A stretch of 64,000 nt of DNA, from positions 62,001 to 126,000 of the forward strand of contig NZ_VWXK01000004.1 of assembly GCF_011752565.1 (NCBI RefSeq), in the 5' to 3' direction. Position 1 is the first letter of the stretch; each line of letters starts with the position of its first letter. The notes beneath the pieces are model-generated. The model had not been told where the DNA came from and did not search any database. It saw nothing but the letters and a program-made list of their open reading frames with translations. The position numbers and the translations under genes are program-made. The stretch is from Pantoea sp. Ap-967. Lineage in GTDB: Bacteria; Pseudomonadota; Gammaproteobacteria; Pseudomonadales; Pseudomonadaceae. Of this stretch, positions 48,113 to 55,726 are shown piece by piece.

Positions 48113-49111
48113 ATGGACCCGCGCAGTGAAGTGTTGCTCCGCCAGGCGGAACTGTTCCAGGGCCCGCTGCTGGTCGCCGGCGCCCCCGCCGATGGCCTGC
48201 TCGGGCAGCTGCCCGGCGCCCACGGCTGGACCTGGCATGCCGGCGACCAGGCCATGCTCGACGCCCGCTTCGCCGGGCGCAGCCATTATGGCGTGGCGGT
48301 GCCGCCGGTGGCTTTCGAGGCCGCCGTGTTGTTCCTGCCCAAGTCCCGCGAGCTTGCGGCCTACCTGCTCAACGCCCTGGCCTCGCGCCTGGCCGGGCGC
48401 GAGCTGTTCCTGGTCGGCGAGAAGCGCGGCGGCATCGAGGGCGCGGCCAAGCAGCTGCAGGCCTTCGGCAAACCGCGCAAGCTGGACAGCGCGCGGCATT
48501 GCCAACTGTGGCAGGTCACTGTCGACAACGCACCTGAAGCCAAGGCGCTGGAAAGCCTGGCCGAGCGCTTCACCCTTGAACTCGATGATGGCCCGCTGCA
48601 ACTGGTGAGCCTGCCCGGCGTGTTCAGCCACGGCCGCCTCGACCGCGGCACGGCGCTGCTGCTCAAGCACCTGGACAACCTGCCGCTGGGCCATGTGCTG
48701 GACTTCGGCTGTGGCGCCGGCGTGCTCGGGGCCACGGTCAAGCGGCGATACCCACAAAGCCGGGTGACGCTGCTGGACGTGGATGCCTTCGCCGTGGCGG
48801 CAAGCCGCCTGACCCTGGCGGCGAACGGCCTGGAAGGTGAAGTCATCAGCGGTGACGGTATCGACGCGGCGCCTGTCGACCTGAGCCTGATCCTGAGCAA
48901 CCCGCCGTTCCACACCGGGGTGCACACCAACTATCAGGCATCGGAAAACTTGCTGAAAAAATCAGGCGAACACCTGCGAAAAGGTGGCGAAATGCGCTTG
49001 GTTGCCAACAGCTTCCTGCGTTACCAACCGCTGATCGAAGGGGCGCTTGGCAACTGCACCACCTGTGCCGAAGCCGACGGTTTCCGAATCTACCGCGCAA
49101 CACGCGGTTAA
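48113..49111 (+). CDS. rsmC: 16S rRNA (guanine1207-N2)-methyltransferase
   Basis: Two-domain methyltransferase of 332 residues that modifies G1207 of 16S rRNA in the 30S subunit. The N-terminal half is a degenerate methyltransferase-like domain, and the C-terminal half has the SAM-binding motif [20 protein letters not shown] and the catalytic [10 protein letters not shown]. The ribosome site CAGGAGG lies 8 bases before the ATG. Length matches E. coli RsmC (343). The small downstream gap leads into the Mn riboswitch. Confidence 0.95.
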   Translation: MDPRSEVLLRQAELFQGPLLVAGAPADGLLGQLPGAHGWTWHAGDQAMLDARFAGRSHYGVAVPPVAFEAAVLFLPKSRELAAYLLNALASRLAGRELFLVGEKRGGIEGAAKQLQAFGKPRKLDSARHCQLWQVTVDNAPEAKALESLAERFTLELDDGPLQLVSLPGVFSHGRLDRGTALLLKHLDNLPLGHVLDFGCGAGVLGATVKRRYPQSRVTLLDVDAFAVAASRLTLAANGLEGEVISGDGIDAAPVDLSLILSNPPFHTGVHTNYQASENLLKKSGEHLRKGGEMRLVANSFLRYQPLIEGALGNCTTCAEADGFRIYRATRG

Positions 49112-49160
49112 AAAAACAAGGCTTGCCGAAAGCGTTTCGGCTAGGCAGAATCCGCACCGT

Positions 49161-49330
49161 CCTAGGGGAGTAGTCTCCCGCGAGCGCCTTGCTCGCCCGG
49201 TACGCGTCAACATACTTGGCCCACAGGCCATGGCGCGTGCGACCCAGCGACCTGCGCAGACAGGTCCCGGGTTTGACAAGACCTATGACACGCACACCTT
49301 ACCCGGGGCGGGGAGGCTGTACGTGTCATA
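49161..49330 (+). ncRNA. yybP-ykoY (manganese) riboswitch
   Basis: The 5' side CCTAGGGGAGTAG and 3' side GGGGAGGCTGTACGTGTCATAG are the signature conserved stretches, with TCAACATACTTGGC and GACAAGACCTATGAC between. Such riboswitches bind Mn2+ and control Mn exporters, and here the next gene is a UPF0016 protein. A competing helix GGGGCGGG (49305-49312)/CCCGCCCC (49341-49348) would place its right strand just before the ribosome site AGGAAA (49353), a likely expression platform. Confidence 0.9.
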
Positions 49331-49362
49331 GCCGTGTCGACCCGCCCCCGTTAGGAAACCTG

Positions 49363-49947
49363 ATGCTGGAATCTCTGTTGGTCCCCACCGCAATCGTTGC
49401 CTTGGCCGAAATCGGCGACAAGACGCAACTGCTCGCCCTCATTCTCGCCGCCCGCTTCCGCAAGCCCTGGCCGATCATTGCCGGCATCGTCGCCGCCACC
49501 CTGGCCAACCACGCCGCCGCCGGTGCCGTGGGTGCCTGGGTCAGTGGTTTCTTCACCGATACGGTGTTGCACTGGGTGCTGGCCGCCAGCTTCACCGCCA
49601 CGGCCCTGTGGACCCTGGTGCCAGACAAGATGGACGACGACGAGAACCCGGCCCGGCGCTTCGGCCCGTTCCTGACCACGTTGATTGCCTTCTTCCTGGC
49701 CGAGATCGGTGACAAAACCCAGGTGGCCACGGTGATGCTGGCCGCCCAGTACCCCCACCTGATCATGGTGATTATCGGCACCACCCTGGGCATGTTGATT
49801 GCCAACGTGCCGGTGGTATTGGCGGGTAACTTCGCGGCAGACAAACTGCCATTGGCGCTGATTCGCCGGCTCGCGGCAGCTGCGTTCTTCGTGCTGGCCG
49901 TGGTGGCGGTGTATTCGGCCATGAAGACCAGTGGCTGGGTGGGGTAA
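49363..49947 (+). CDS. UPF0016 manganese/cation exporter-like protein (MneA/Gdt1 family)
   Basis: Inner-membrane protein of 194 residues with six predicted helices in two repeats. Each repeat has the family signature ExGDKT: AEIGDKT at 15-21 and again at 113-119. The ATG at 49363 has AGGAAA just upstream. Family members export Mn2+ (MneA) or exchange cations in the Golgi (Gdt1/TMEM165). The riboswitch in its leader makes Mn homeostasis the likely role. Confidence 0.93.
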   Translation: MLESLLVPTAIVALAEIGDKTQLLALILAARFRKPWPIIAGIVAATLANHAAAGAVGAWVSGFFTDTVLHWVLAASFTATALWTLVPDKMDDDENPARRFGPFLTTLIAFFLAEIGDKTQVATVMLAAQYPHLIMVIIGTTLGMLIANVPVVLAGNFAADKLPLALIRRLAAAAFFVLAVVAVYSAMKTSGWVG

Positions 49948-49956
49948 GGCGAGAAG

Positions 49957-50000
49957 GGGCGCCGCCTTGGCGGCGCATCGCGAGCTTCGCTCGCTCCTAC
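49957..50000. repeat. Single REP, CGCGAGC-GCTCGCTCCTAC type
   Basis: GGGGCGCCGCCTTGGCGGCG hairpin followed by GCGAGCTTCGCTCGCTCC; a single copy between two convergent genes. Confidence 0.8.
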
Positions 50001-50023
50001 GGGGCGAGCGGGGCGCCCTGGCG

Positions 50024-50842
50024 TTATGACTTGCTTGCGGCCTGATACAGCGGCATTACCTTCGGAATCGCCGCCTGCAACGAGGCGATTCGGCTGCTGG
50101 ATGCCGGGTGGGTGCTCATGAACTCGGGCGGGGCGCCTTCGGAGGCCTTGCTCATCTTGTTCCACAGGGTGATCGCGGCATTCGGGTCGTACCCCGCACG
50201 TGCCGACAGCTCCAGGCCGATCAGGTCGGCTTCGTTCTCGTTGGCACGGCTGTTGGGCAAGGTCATGGAGTAGTTCACCACGGTATCGGCCAGCGCCATG
50301 CTGTCCTGGCCCAGGCCCAACAGGGCGCCGGCACCCTGGCGCGCCATCTCCACGCCATAGGCCTTGGACATCGCTTCGCGGCTGTGCTCGCGCAGGGCGT
50401 GGGCGATTTCGTGGCCGACCACCGCGGCAATTTCCGCGTCGGTGAGCTGGAGCTGGTCGATCAGCCCGGTGTAGACGATGATCTTGCCGCCCGGGCCGCA
50501 GTTGGCATTGAGTTCGTCACTCTTGATGACGTTGACTTCCCAGTTCCATTGGGCGGCGTCGGGCCGCAGCTTCGGTGCCTGGGCGATCAGCCGGCTGGCG
50601 ATGTTCTGCACCCGCTTGGCATCGGCACTGGTCTTGTCCAGCACGCCCTTGCTCGACGCTTCCCCAAGGGTTTGCTGGTAAGACTGGGCGTACATCTGGT
50701 TGACCTGGTCGGTCGACAGCATGCTGAACATGTACTGCTTGCGCTCGACGCCGACAGCACCGCCACTGGTGGTGTTCACCGCCTGGCAGCCGCCCAGCAG
50801 GATACCGGCGCTCAACAGGCTGATGACAAAAGACTTACGCAT
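50024..50842 (-). CDS. M48-family metallopeptidase lipoprotein
   Basis: Periplasm-facing zinc protease of 272 residues. The start at 50842 has AGGGAG upstream. The signal peptide ends in LLGGC with lipidated C19. The zinc motif HEIAH is at residues 144-148 and the third ligand is in RANENEADLIGLELSARAGY. It resembles E. coli LoiP/YggG, which is linked to outer-membrane protein quality control. It is monocistronic with a REP doublet before its promoter. Confidence 0.92.
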   Translation of the reverse strand: MRKSFVISLLSAGILLGGCQAVNTTSGGAVGVERKQYMFSMLSTDQVNQMYAQSYQQTLGEASSKGVLDKTSADAKRVQNIASRLIAQAPKLRPDAAQWNWEVNVIKSDELNANCGPGGKIIVYTGLIDQLQLTDAEIAAVVGHEIAHALREHSREAMSKAYGVEMARQGAGALLGLGQDSMALADTVVNYSMTLPNSRANENEADLIGLELSARAGYDPNAAITLWNKMSKASEGAPPEFMSTHPASSSRIASLQAAIPKVMPLYQAASKS

Positions 50843-50927
50843 GAAAACACTCCCTTTTTGCATGCGCCGTATCCTAGGCCGAGTCGGCCTTTACCCGCCA
50901 TAGCCGCAGGGAAGATTTTCTGTTGCA

Positions 50928-50989
50928 GGCCCATTCGCGGGGCAAGCCCGCTCCTACAAAACCATGCAACCCCCGCGAAAGGGCCGGCA
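50928..50989. repeat. REP pair, GCGGGGCAAGC type, second copy degenerate
   Basis: A full copy CCCATTCGCGGGGCAAGCCCGC is followed by an opposed shortened copy CCCGCGAAAGGGCCGGC that lacks its central CTTGC. Confidence 0.75.
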
Positions 50990-51000
50990 CAGGCACCCCA

Positions 51001-51621
51001 TCAGGCAGGGGTAAGGCACTCCGGCGCATCCAGCTTCGGATCATTGACGAAATGCGCCAAGGCCCGCTCGCGTAATGCCCCGGCCGGGCTGGCCAACAGT
51101 TCGTGCAAACGCGCCAGGGGGGTGTCCGGGTCCAGCCAGGCCGCCTGCCCCGCGGCATCCAGAAGCAGTGGCCGGCGCTGGTTCATGGCCGCCTGGGTCA
51201 CCACCGCGCAACTGAGCCAGACCTGGTCCTGCACCGGGTAGGCCTCCCAGATCGCGGCAAAGTACAGTGCAGCGCCCTCCCCCGGGGTCAGCCAGTAAGG
51301 CCGCTTGCGCACCGTGCCGCGCCACTCGTAGAAGCCGTTGGCCGGCATCAGGCAGCGCCGCTGGCGAAACGCCTCACGGAACATCGGCTGCTCGGCCAGG
51401 GTTTCGGCCCGGGCGTGAGCGGGGGTGCGCGACAAGTCGGTGAGCCACGCCGGGGTCAACCCCCAGCGCGCCTTGGCCAGGTGCTGCTGGCCATCGAGCT
51501 GGCGCTGGATCAGCACCGAGGCGCCGGGCGAGATATTCCATTGCGCCGGCTGGCCGGCGGGGAAGCCCGGCAGGCTGGTGAGTGCCTGGGGCCAGCGGAA
51601 CAGGGCGTAGCGTCCACACAT
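51001..51621 (-). CDS. YedK/HMCES-family (SRAP) DNA crosslink sensor, atypical active site
   Basis: SOS-response-associated peptidase fold of 206 residues. C2, which in this family becomes the N-terminal residue that captures abasic sites, is present (MCGRYALF), and E99 in ANGFYEW matches the catalytic glutamate. The motif that is INARxET in E. coli YedK reads AHARAET, placing H69 at the usual asparagine. The motif IHDRRPLVL reads AMNQRRPLLL, so the usual histidine is replaced by N147 (or lost in a short deletion of the preceding loop). Whether it still forms the DNA-protein crosslink is open. The next genes downstream on this strand are DUF2007 and CPxCG proteins ahead of it. Confidence 0.85.
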   Translation of the reverse strand: MCGRYALFRWPQALTSLPGFPAGQPAQWNISPGASVLIQRQLDGQQHLAKARWGLTPAWLTDLSRTPAHARAETLAEQPMFREAFRQRRCLMPANGFYEWRGTVRKRPYWLTPGEGAALYFAAIWEAYPVQDQVWLSCAVVTQAAMNQRRPLLLDAAGQAAWLDPDTPLARLHELLASPAGALRERALAHFVNDPKLDAPECLTPA

Positions 51622-51636
51622 GGGCGAATTCAGAAC

Positions 51637-51897
51637 CTAACAGATCAAGGTACCGGGATGGCTCTCCGGTTCGTCGCCGGCAAGCGGCTGGGCACCATTG
51701 TACGCATCGATCAGCTGCCGTGCGTACTCGGCCTGGTCATCCGGCACCGCCAGGCCGAGCAAACCCTGCAATGGCAACTCGCCCACCGCGCCCATCAGGT
51801 CACGCCCAGCCAGGTGCACCTCGATGCCCTCGCTGACCAGCATGCCCACCAGCATTTCGGCTTCCAGCAGGTTTTCCGGTTCGTAGATTCGCCGCAT
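51637..51897 (-). CDS. DUF2007 family protein
   Basis: An 86-residue protein with the DUF2007 body RRIYEPENLLEAEMLVGMLV, GIEVHLAGRDLMGAVGELPL and LAVPDDQAEYARQLID. The family is predicted to adopt a PII-like or ferredoxin-like fold and to bind a ligand; function is unknown. It shares one base with the stop of the upstream cysteine-rich gene and lies 15 bp before the YedK-like gene, so all three are probably one transcript. Confidence 0.85.
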   Translation of the reverse strand: MRRIYEPENLLEAEMLVGMLVSEGIEVHLAGRDLMGAVGELPLQGLLGLAVPDDQAEYARQLIDAYNGAQPLAGDEPESHPGTLIC

Positions 51898-52079
51898 CAG
51901 TCATTCTCACCGTAAACATCCAGCATCCACTCCTCGCCATGCACCTGCAGCACGAAACGGATAGGCTTGCAGCATACCTGGCAGTCCTCGATGTACTCCT
52001 GGTCGCCACCGGACAGGTCCACCGTGGTTTCGACTTCCTCGCCACAATAAGGGCAATCGTAAATCGCAGTTTCCAGCAT
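51897..52079 (-). CDS. CPxCG-motif cysteine-rich zinc-ribbon protein
   Basis: A 60-residue protein with the pair CPYCG and a second pair CQVCCKP forming a zinc-ribbon. The family signature also includes EDCQVCCKPIRFVL. It is first in a three-gene run with the DUF2007 and YedK-like genes. Cytoplasmic; function unknown. Confidence 0.87.
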   Translation of the reverse strand: MLETAIYDCPYCGEEVETTVDLSGGDQEYIEDCQVCCKPIRFVLQVHGEEWMLDVYGEND

Positions 52080-52202
52080 CGCGGCCTCCGGGGTGACTTG
52101 TGCGTATAATTGCCGGTCTGTTTACAGGGCCCGTGTGTGTCGAGCCGTTTTTCGGCCCCGCCCCTACCTTATTACCCTAGCCGTTTCCAACAAGAGAGCA
52201 TG

Positions 52203-53369
52203 ATGGGCGAATTCGATGCCATCCGACCGTACGACGACGCTGAGGTCCCTGCCGTTCTGGCACGCCTGCTCAGCGACCCGGCATTCCTCGATATCCTCAC
52301 CCACTTCCGCTTCCCGCGCGCAGCCGGCACGTTCGGCTGGCTGCTCAAGCCGCTGATCGCCCGCCGCCTGCGCAAGGAATTCGCCGGCGTGACCTGCGTC
52401 TCTACCCTGCAGGACAAAGTCGAGTACTACGTCGATCACACCATCGAGCGCGCCACCGACGGCGTCACCTACTCCGGCGTCGAACAGCTCAAGTCCGGTA
52501 CTGCCTACCTGTTCCTGGCCAACCACCGCGACATCGTGATGGACCCGGCCTTCGTCAACTATGCGGTGTACCACGCCGGCCTGCCCACGCCGCGCATCGC
52601 CATTGGCGACAACCTGCTGCAGAAGCCGTTCGTCAGCGACATGATGCGCCTGAACAAAAGCTTCATCGTGCACCGCTCGATCAGCGGCCGCCGCGAGAAG
52701 CTAGCCGCCTACCAGTTGCTGTCGGCCTACATCAACCACTCGATTCGCAACGACGGCACCTCGATCTGGATCGCCCAGGCCGAAGGCCGCGCCAAGGACG
52801 GTGACGACCGCACCGACTCGGCAATCCTCAAGATGTTCCACATGAGCCGCAAGGACGAACCCTTCGGCGCAGTGATCCAGAGCCTGAACCTGATTCCGGT
52901 GTCGATCAGCTACGAATACGACCCCTGCGACCAGGCCAAGGCCCGCGAGCTGTACATCCGCGCCACCACCGGCACCTACAAGAAGGCGCCGGGCGAGGAC
53001 GACAACAGCATCGCCAAGGGCATCACCGGCTACAAGGGCCGGGTGCACATCAACTTCGCCCCGCCGGTGACCGAGTATTACGAGGACACCAAGCAGCTGG
53101 CCCAGGAAACCGACCGGCAGATTCTCGGCGGCTACCGCCTGTTCCCGGTGCACTACCTGGCGTATGCGATGTGGAGCGAAAAGGACGAAACCCTGCAGGT
53201 ACCAAGCGCCGAGCAGGTGTTCCCGGCCGATGAGCTGGCCAAGGCCCGCGAAGAATGGCAACGCCGGCTGGATGCCTGCCCTGAGGAGCAGCGGCCTTAC
53301 CTGGTGCTTCAGTATGCGACGCCGGTGCGTAACCAGTACCAGGTCAGGCAGCAGGCTTCGGTGGCCTGA
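52203..53369 (+). CDS. PlsC-type acyltransferase family protein
   Basis: A 388-residue protein of the glycerophosphate acyltransferase superfamily, with the acyltransferase part in the middle. The active-site stretch LFLANHRDIVMDPAFVNYA carries an H(x5)D spacing instead of the usual H(x4)D; the glycerol-binding like motif IWIAQAEGRAKDGDD corresponds to the EGxR part. No strong membrane helix is visible. The start at 52203 is one of two neighbouring ATG codons (52200 and 52203) with GAGAG upstream. The precise acyl acceptor is unknown. Confidence 0.85.
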   Translation: MGEFDAIRPYDDAEVPAVLARLLSDPAFLDILTHFRFPRAAGTFGWLLKPLIARRLRKEFAGVTCVSTLQDKVEYYVDHTIERATDGVTYSGVEQLKSGTAYLFLANHRDIVMDPAFVNYAVYHAGLPTPRIAIGDNLLQKPFVSDMMRLNKSFIVHRSISGRREKLAAYQLLSAYINHSIRNDGTSIWIAQAEGRAKDGDDRTDSAILKMFHMSRKDEPFGAVIQSLNLIPVSISYEYDPCDQAKARELYIRATTGTYKKAPGEDDNSIAKGITGYKGRVHINFAPPVTEYYEDTKQLAQETDRQILGGYRLFPVHYLAYAMWSEKDETLQVPSAEQVFPADELAKAREEWQRRLDACPEEQRPYLVLQYATPVRNQYQVRQQASVA

Positions 53370-53393
53370 TGGGTTGGCGGGCCGCGTTGCGGC

Positions 53394-53463
53394 CATCGCG
53401 AGCTGCGCTCGCTCCTACGACGGGCATCCGCAGAGCCGGTAGGAGCGAGCGCAGCTCGCGATA
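53394..53463. repeat. REP pair, CGCGAGC-GCTCGCTCCTAC type
   Basis: Opposed copies of ATCGCGAGCTGCGCTCGCTC flanking ACGACGGGCATCCGCAGAG between convergent genes. Confidence 0.9.
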
Positions 53464-53468
53464 GGGTT

Positions 53469-53732
53469 TCAGACCCAGGTGCTGAACCAAGACAGCAGCA
53501 GCGCCATGGCCAGGCAGGAAAAGCCGAGAATGTAGTAGTAGCGCGGCACTCGCTGGTCGATGGCATCCACCAGCCCTTCGTCCACCGCCAGGCTCTCGCG
53601 GGTGATTGCCTCGCGCCGCCGCGCACTCTGCAGCAGCAGGCCACCCGGGCAGGTCAGCAACAGCGCCAGCAGGTTGATCAGCTTGGTCGGGTGGGCGGCC
53701 AGGAACCCCCAGAGCACTTGCAAGGACAACAC
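53469..53732 (-). CDS. Small two-helix membrane protein
   Basis: An 87-residue protein with a GTG start preceded by GAGG. Two membrane helices, KLINLLALLLTCPGGLLL and YILGFSCLAMALLLSWFSTW, flank a charged loop (RRREAITRESLAVDEGLVDA). The function is unknown. An ATG-initiated alternative is not available in this frame near the start. Confidence 0.65.
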   Translation of the reverse strand: MLSLQVLWGFLAAHPTKLINLLALLLTCPGGLLLQSARRREAITRESLAVDEGLVDAIDQRVPRYYYILGFSCLAMALLLSWFSTWV

Positions 53733-53889
53733 GCAACCTCGGTTAGAACGACAGCGAAGCCCGGCATTCTACCGAAGTCCGGCCTGGGCGCCCGGCCTGG
53801 GCGACAAAGTGTCACTAAATTTCATCTGTCACATGCTCGTCATTCAGGCAGGCCACTCTATCGGCCTTTTACCGTACCGGAGCTTGTCG

Positions 53890-54096
53890 ATGTTGCACGC
53901 CGAAAACCAGGACCGCCTCTATCTCGTGGCTCAGAGCGATGAGCAGCAGGCGTTGATCGATGGTTTCGCCATCAATGTCCAGGACCGCCAATGGCTGGTG
54001 TACTGCGCGCTGGGCGGGCATGTGCATGAAGACTTGCCCGAAGTGGACATGAGCACAGGCGTCAGCCTGCTGGATTTCCATATAGAAGCCGCCTAG
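53890..54096 (+). CDS. Small conserved-looking hypothetical protein
   Basis: A 68-residue acidic protein (MLHAENQDRLYLVAQSDEQQ to SLLDFHIEAA). The start has GGAGC 9 bases upstream. It has no signal peptide, helix or cysteine pair, and I do not recognise a family. Its base composition and codon use are normal for the window. Confidence 0.65.
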   Translation: MLHAENQDRLYLVAQSDEQQALIDGFAINVQDRQWLVYCALGGHVHEDLPEVDMSTGVSLLDFHIEAA

Positions 54097-54158
54097 CTCT
54101 GCTCGCGCCTACCAGGCCTCATTGGCCCCGTAGGCGCAAGCGGCGCCCGATTGCTGCC

Positions 54159-54743
54159 TTACTCGCCCAACACCTGGCCAATGGTCGGGTCCTTGAACAG
54201 GCGGGTCAGCGCATCACTCAGCACATCCCCCACCAGCTTGGTGTTGGTTTCCTGGTTCGGCGCCATGCCGAAGCGCTGGTCCAGCGAAGCACCGTAGCGG
54301 CCGCTGTAACGGCGGTTGGCATTGGACACGTCGGCCCGGAAGGTGGCACCGATGGTGGCCTCGGTCACGTACAGGTTGTCCTTGGGCGACTGGTACTTCA
54401 GCTCCGCCAGGGTCACGGTCAGCTGCGGCGCGTTGTAGGCGTTCGGCGTCGGGGTGAAGCCGAGCAGACGCACGGCGGCTTCAGCCTGGGCCTGCAGCTT
54501 GGGTACCACATCGTTGCCATTGACGCTGATGGTGCTGGTTTCCGGGTACATGCCACCCCGGGTGCCCAGGGACTGCGAAGGCCGGCCATCAACTACCTTG
54601 ACCACCACCGGCTGGCCATGGCCGACCGGGGCGAGCTGCGCCTTGAGCGTGGGTTGCGGGCTGAGTTGTTGCGGGCTGTGGGCACATCCGACCAGGCTCA
54701 GGCTGGCTACGGCGATCAAACCGAACAACAGACGTTGCAACAT
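54159..54743 (-). CDS. YajG family lipoprotein
   Basis: Outer-membrane lipoprotein of 194 residues. The signal peptide (LLFGLIAVASLSLVGC) ends in a lipobox with C20. The mature part has the YajG motif VVDGRPSQSLGTRGGMYPET and a repeated NRRYSGRYGASLDQRFG with C-terminal SDALTRLFKDPTIGQVL. The function of YajG is not established. In E. coli it neighbours ampG; that is not seen here. Confidence 0.88.
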   Translation of the reverse strand: MLQRLLFGLIAVASLSLVGCAHSPQQLSPQPTLKAQLAPVGHGQPVVVKVVDGRPSQSLGTRGGMYPETSTISVNGNDVVPKLQAQAEAAVRLLGFTPTPNAYNAPQLTVTLAELKYQSPKDNLYVTEATIGATFRADVSNANRRYSGRYGASLDQRFGMAPNQETNTKLVGDVLSDALTRLFKDPTIGQVLGE

Positions 54744-54888
54744 GCGCGTTTCTCCAGAAAATGCGTCAAAGGCCCACAGTATACCCAGCCAGGCACAAAC
54801 CAGTCATCGCCTCGGCCCCCTTGTCACAATGGTTTCATCGCCTCACCCGTATCCTTGCGCCAAGCCCTCCCGCACAGGACTCACCGCC

Positions 54889-55122
54889 ATGGCCTCGCTC
54901 TGGACCCAACTGTTCCAACGCCCGCGCCACCACGCCTATGCCCGCCTCGACAATGAAGGCAAATGCCTGGCGTTCAAGGAATGCAACGAGCCGCCAAGCG
55001 GCAGCGGCTGGGTGCGAATCAGCGAAGTGCGGCTGGCCTGGCTGGGCCGCGAGCTGCCCGCCGAAGCCCGGGTTTGCGTACGCGCAAGCCGCCGTTGGCA
55101 CCAGCGCATCCTCGCGGCCTGA
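54889..55122 (+). CDS. Small hypothetical protein
   Basis: A 77-residue basic protein (MASLWTQLFQRPRHHAYARL to RASRRWHQRILAA) with one lone cysteine pair at LAFKECNEP and VCVRASRR. An ACAGGA ribosome site lies about 11 bases upstream of the ATG. There is no signal peptide or membrane segment. I do not recognise a domain with certainty; the segment GSGWVRISEVRLAWLGRELP appears beta-rich. Confidence 0.65.
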   Translation: MASLWTQLFQRPRHHAYARLDNEGKCLAFKECNEPPSGSGWVRISEVRLAWLGRELPAEARVCVRASRRWHQRILAA

Positions 55123-55726
55123 CAAACGCTGCAATAAAAACCACGAATTACGACCTTTCTGCCCGCGACATCGTTATAATCTCCCCCCGATTATAAGGAC
55201 GTCTCCTGATCGGGCCCCGCATCCGCCGATTGACCCCGGCACCGTCACCCGCTTCGCCCACAGAGAGCCTTCCACTCAGGTCTTGCATCGGCTGTCGTGC
55301 CTGCTTTTCCGGCCCTTCGCACTGCATGAACCTGTGGGTTGCCATCGCGCAGTCCCCTTTTGAGGTTCACGACTCCAAAAGAGCGTGAAAAAACGGTTTT
55401 CACAACTTCACGAGAGTGTGGCGAGCAAATGAACAGTCTGGCATGTGTAAAAGCGGCAGATGTGTCCCGAACAGCCCTGAACAGGCGGTCAACGCGCTCA
55501 TTCTGGATGAGTGTCTGAGGCCGTTCCATAACGCACGCACGACACCTTGACCATAAGTCGAATTGCCGCACCCGTGGCAATCGGGGTTCAATAGCGCAAC
55601 CCGAAGACTGATTGGCGGTGTCCGCGGAAGTTGCAAGAACTGCGAAGAGTCGGACATGGCGATCCTGGCAACCCCAGTGATGCTGTGCTGTCAATTAGGT
55701 AGCTGTAGATTGTGGAGACGCGTTAA
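55123..55726 (+). other. Long leader region of mqo, no gene supported
   Basis: About 604 bases before mqo without a supported protein gene; frames here have no clean ribosome site or family match. A TATAAT at 55175-55180 could be a promoter for a message with a ~540-base leader. A short hairpin (GTGAAAA/TTTTCAC, 55385-55403) lies mid-way. Such length suggests an untranslated regulator, a small RNA or a degraded gene. Confidence 0.5.

Noticed and set aside
49189..49362. N-terminal extension of the UPF0016 protein
   Set aside because: This stretch is the riboswitch; the ATG at 49363 has a good ribosome site and begins at the conserved first helix.
55245..55694. Minus-strand open frame in the mqo leader
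   Set aside because: No ribosome site or recognised domain, cysteine- and arginine-rich composition of a shadow frame.
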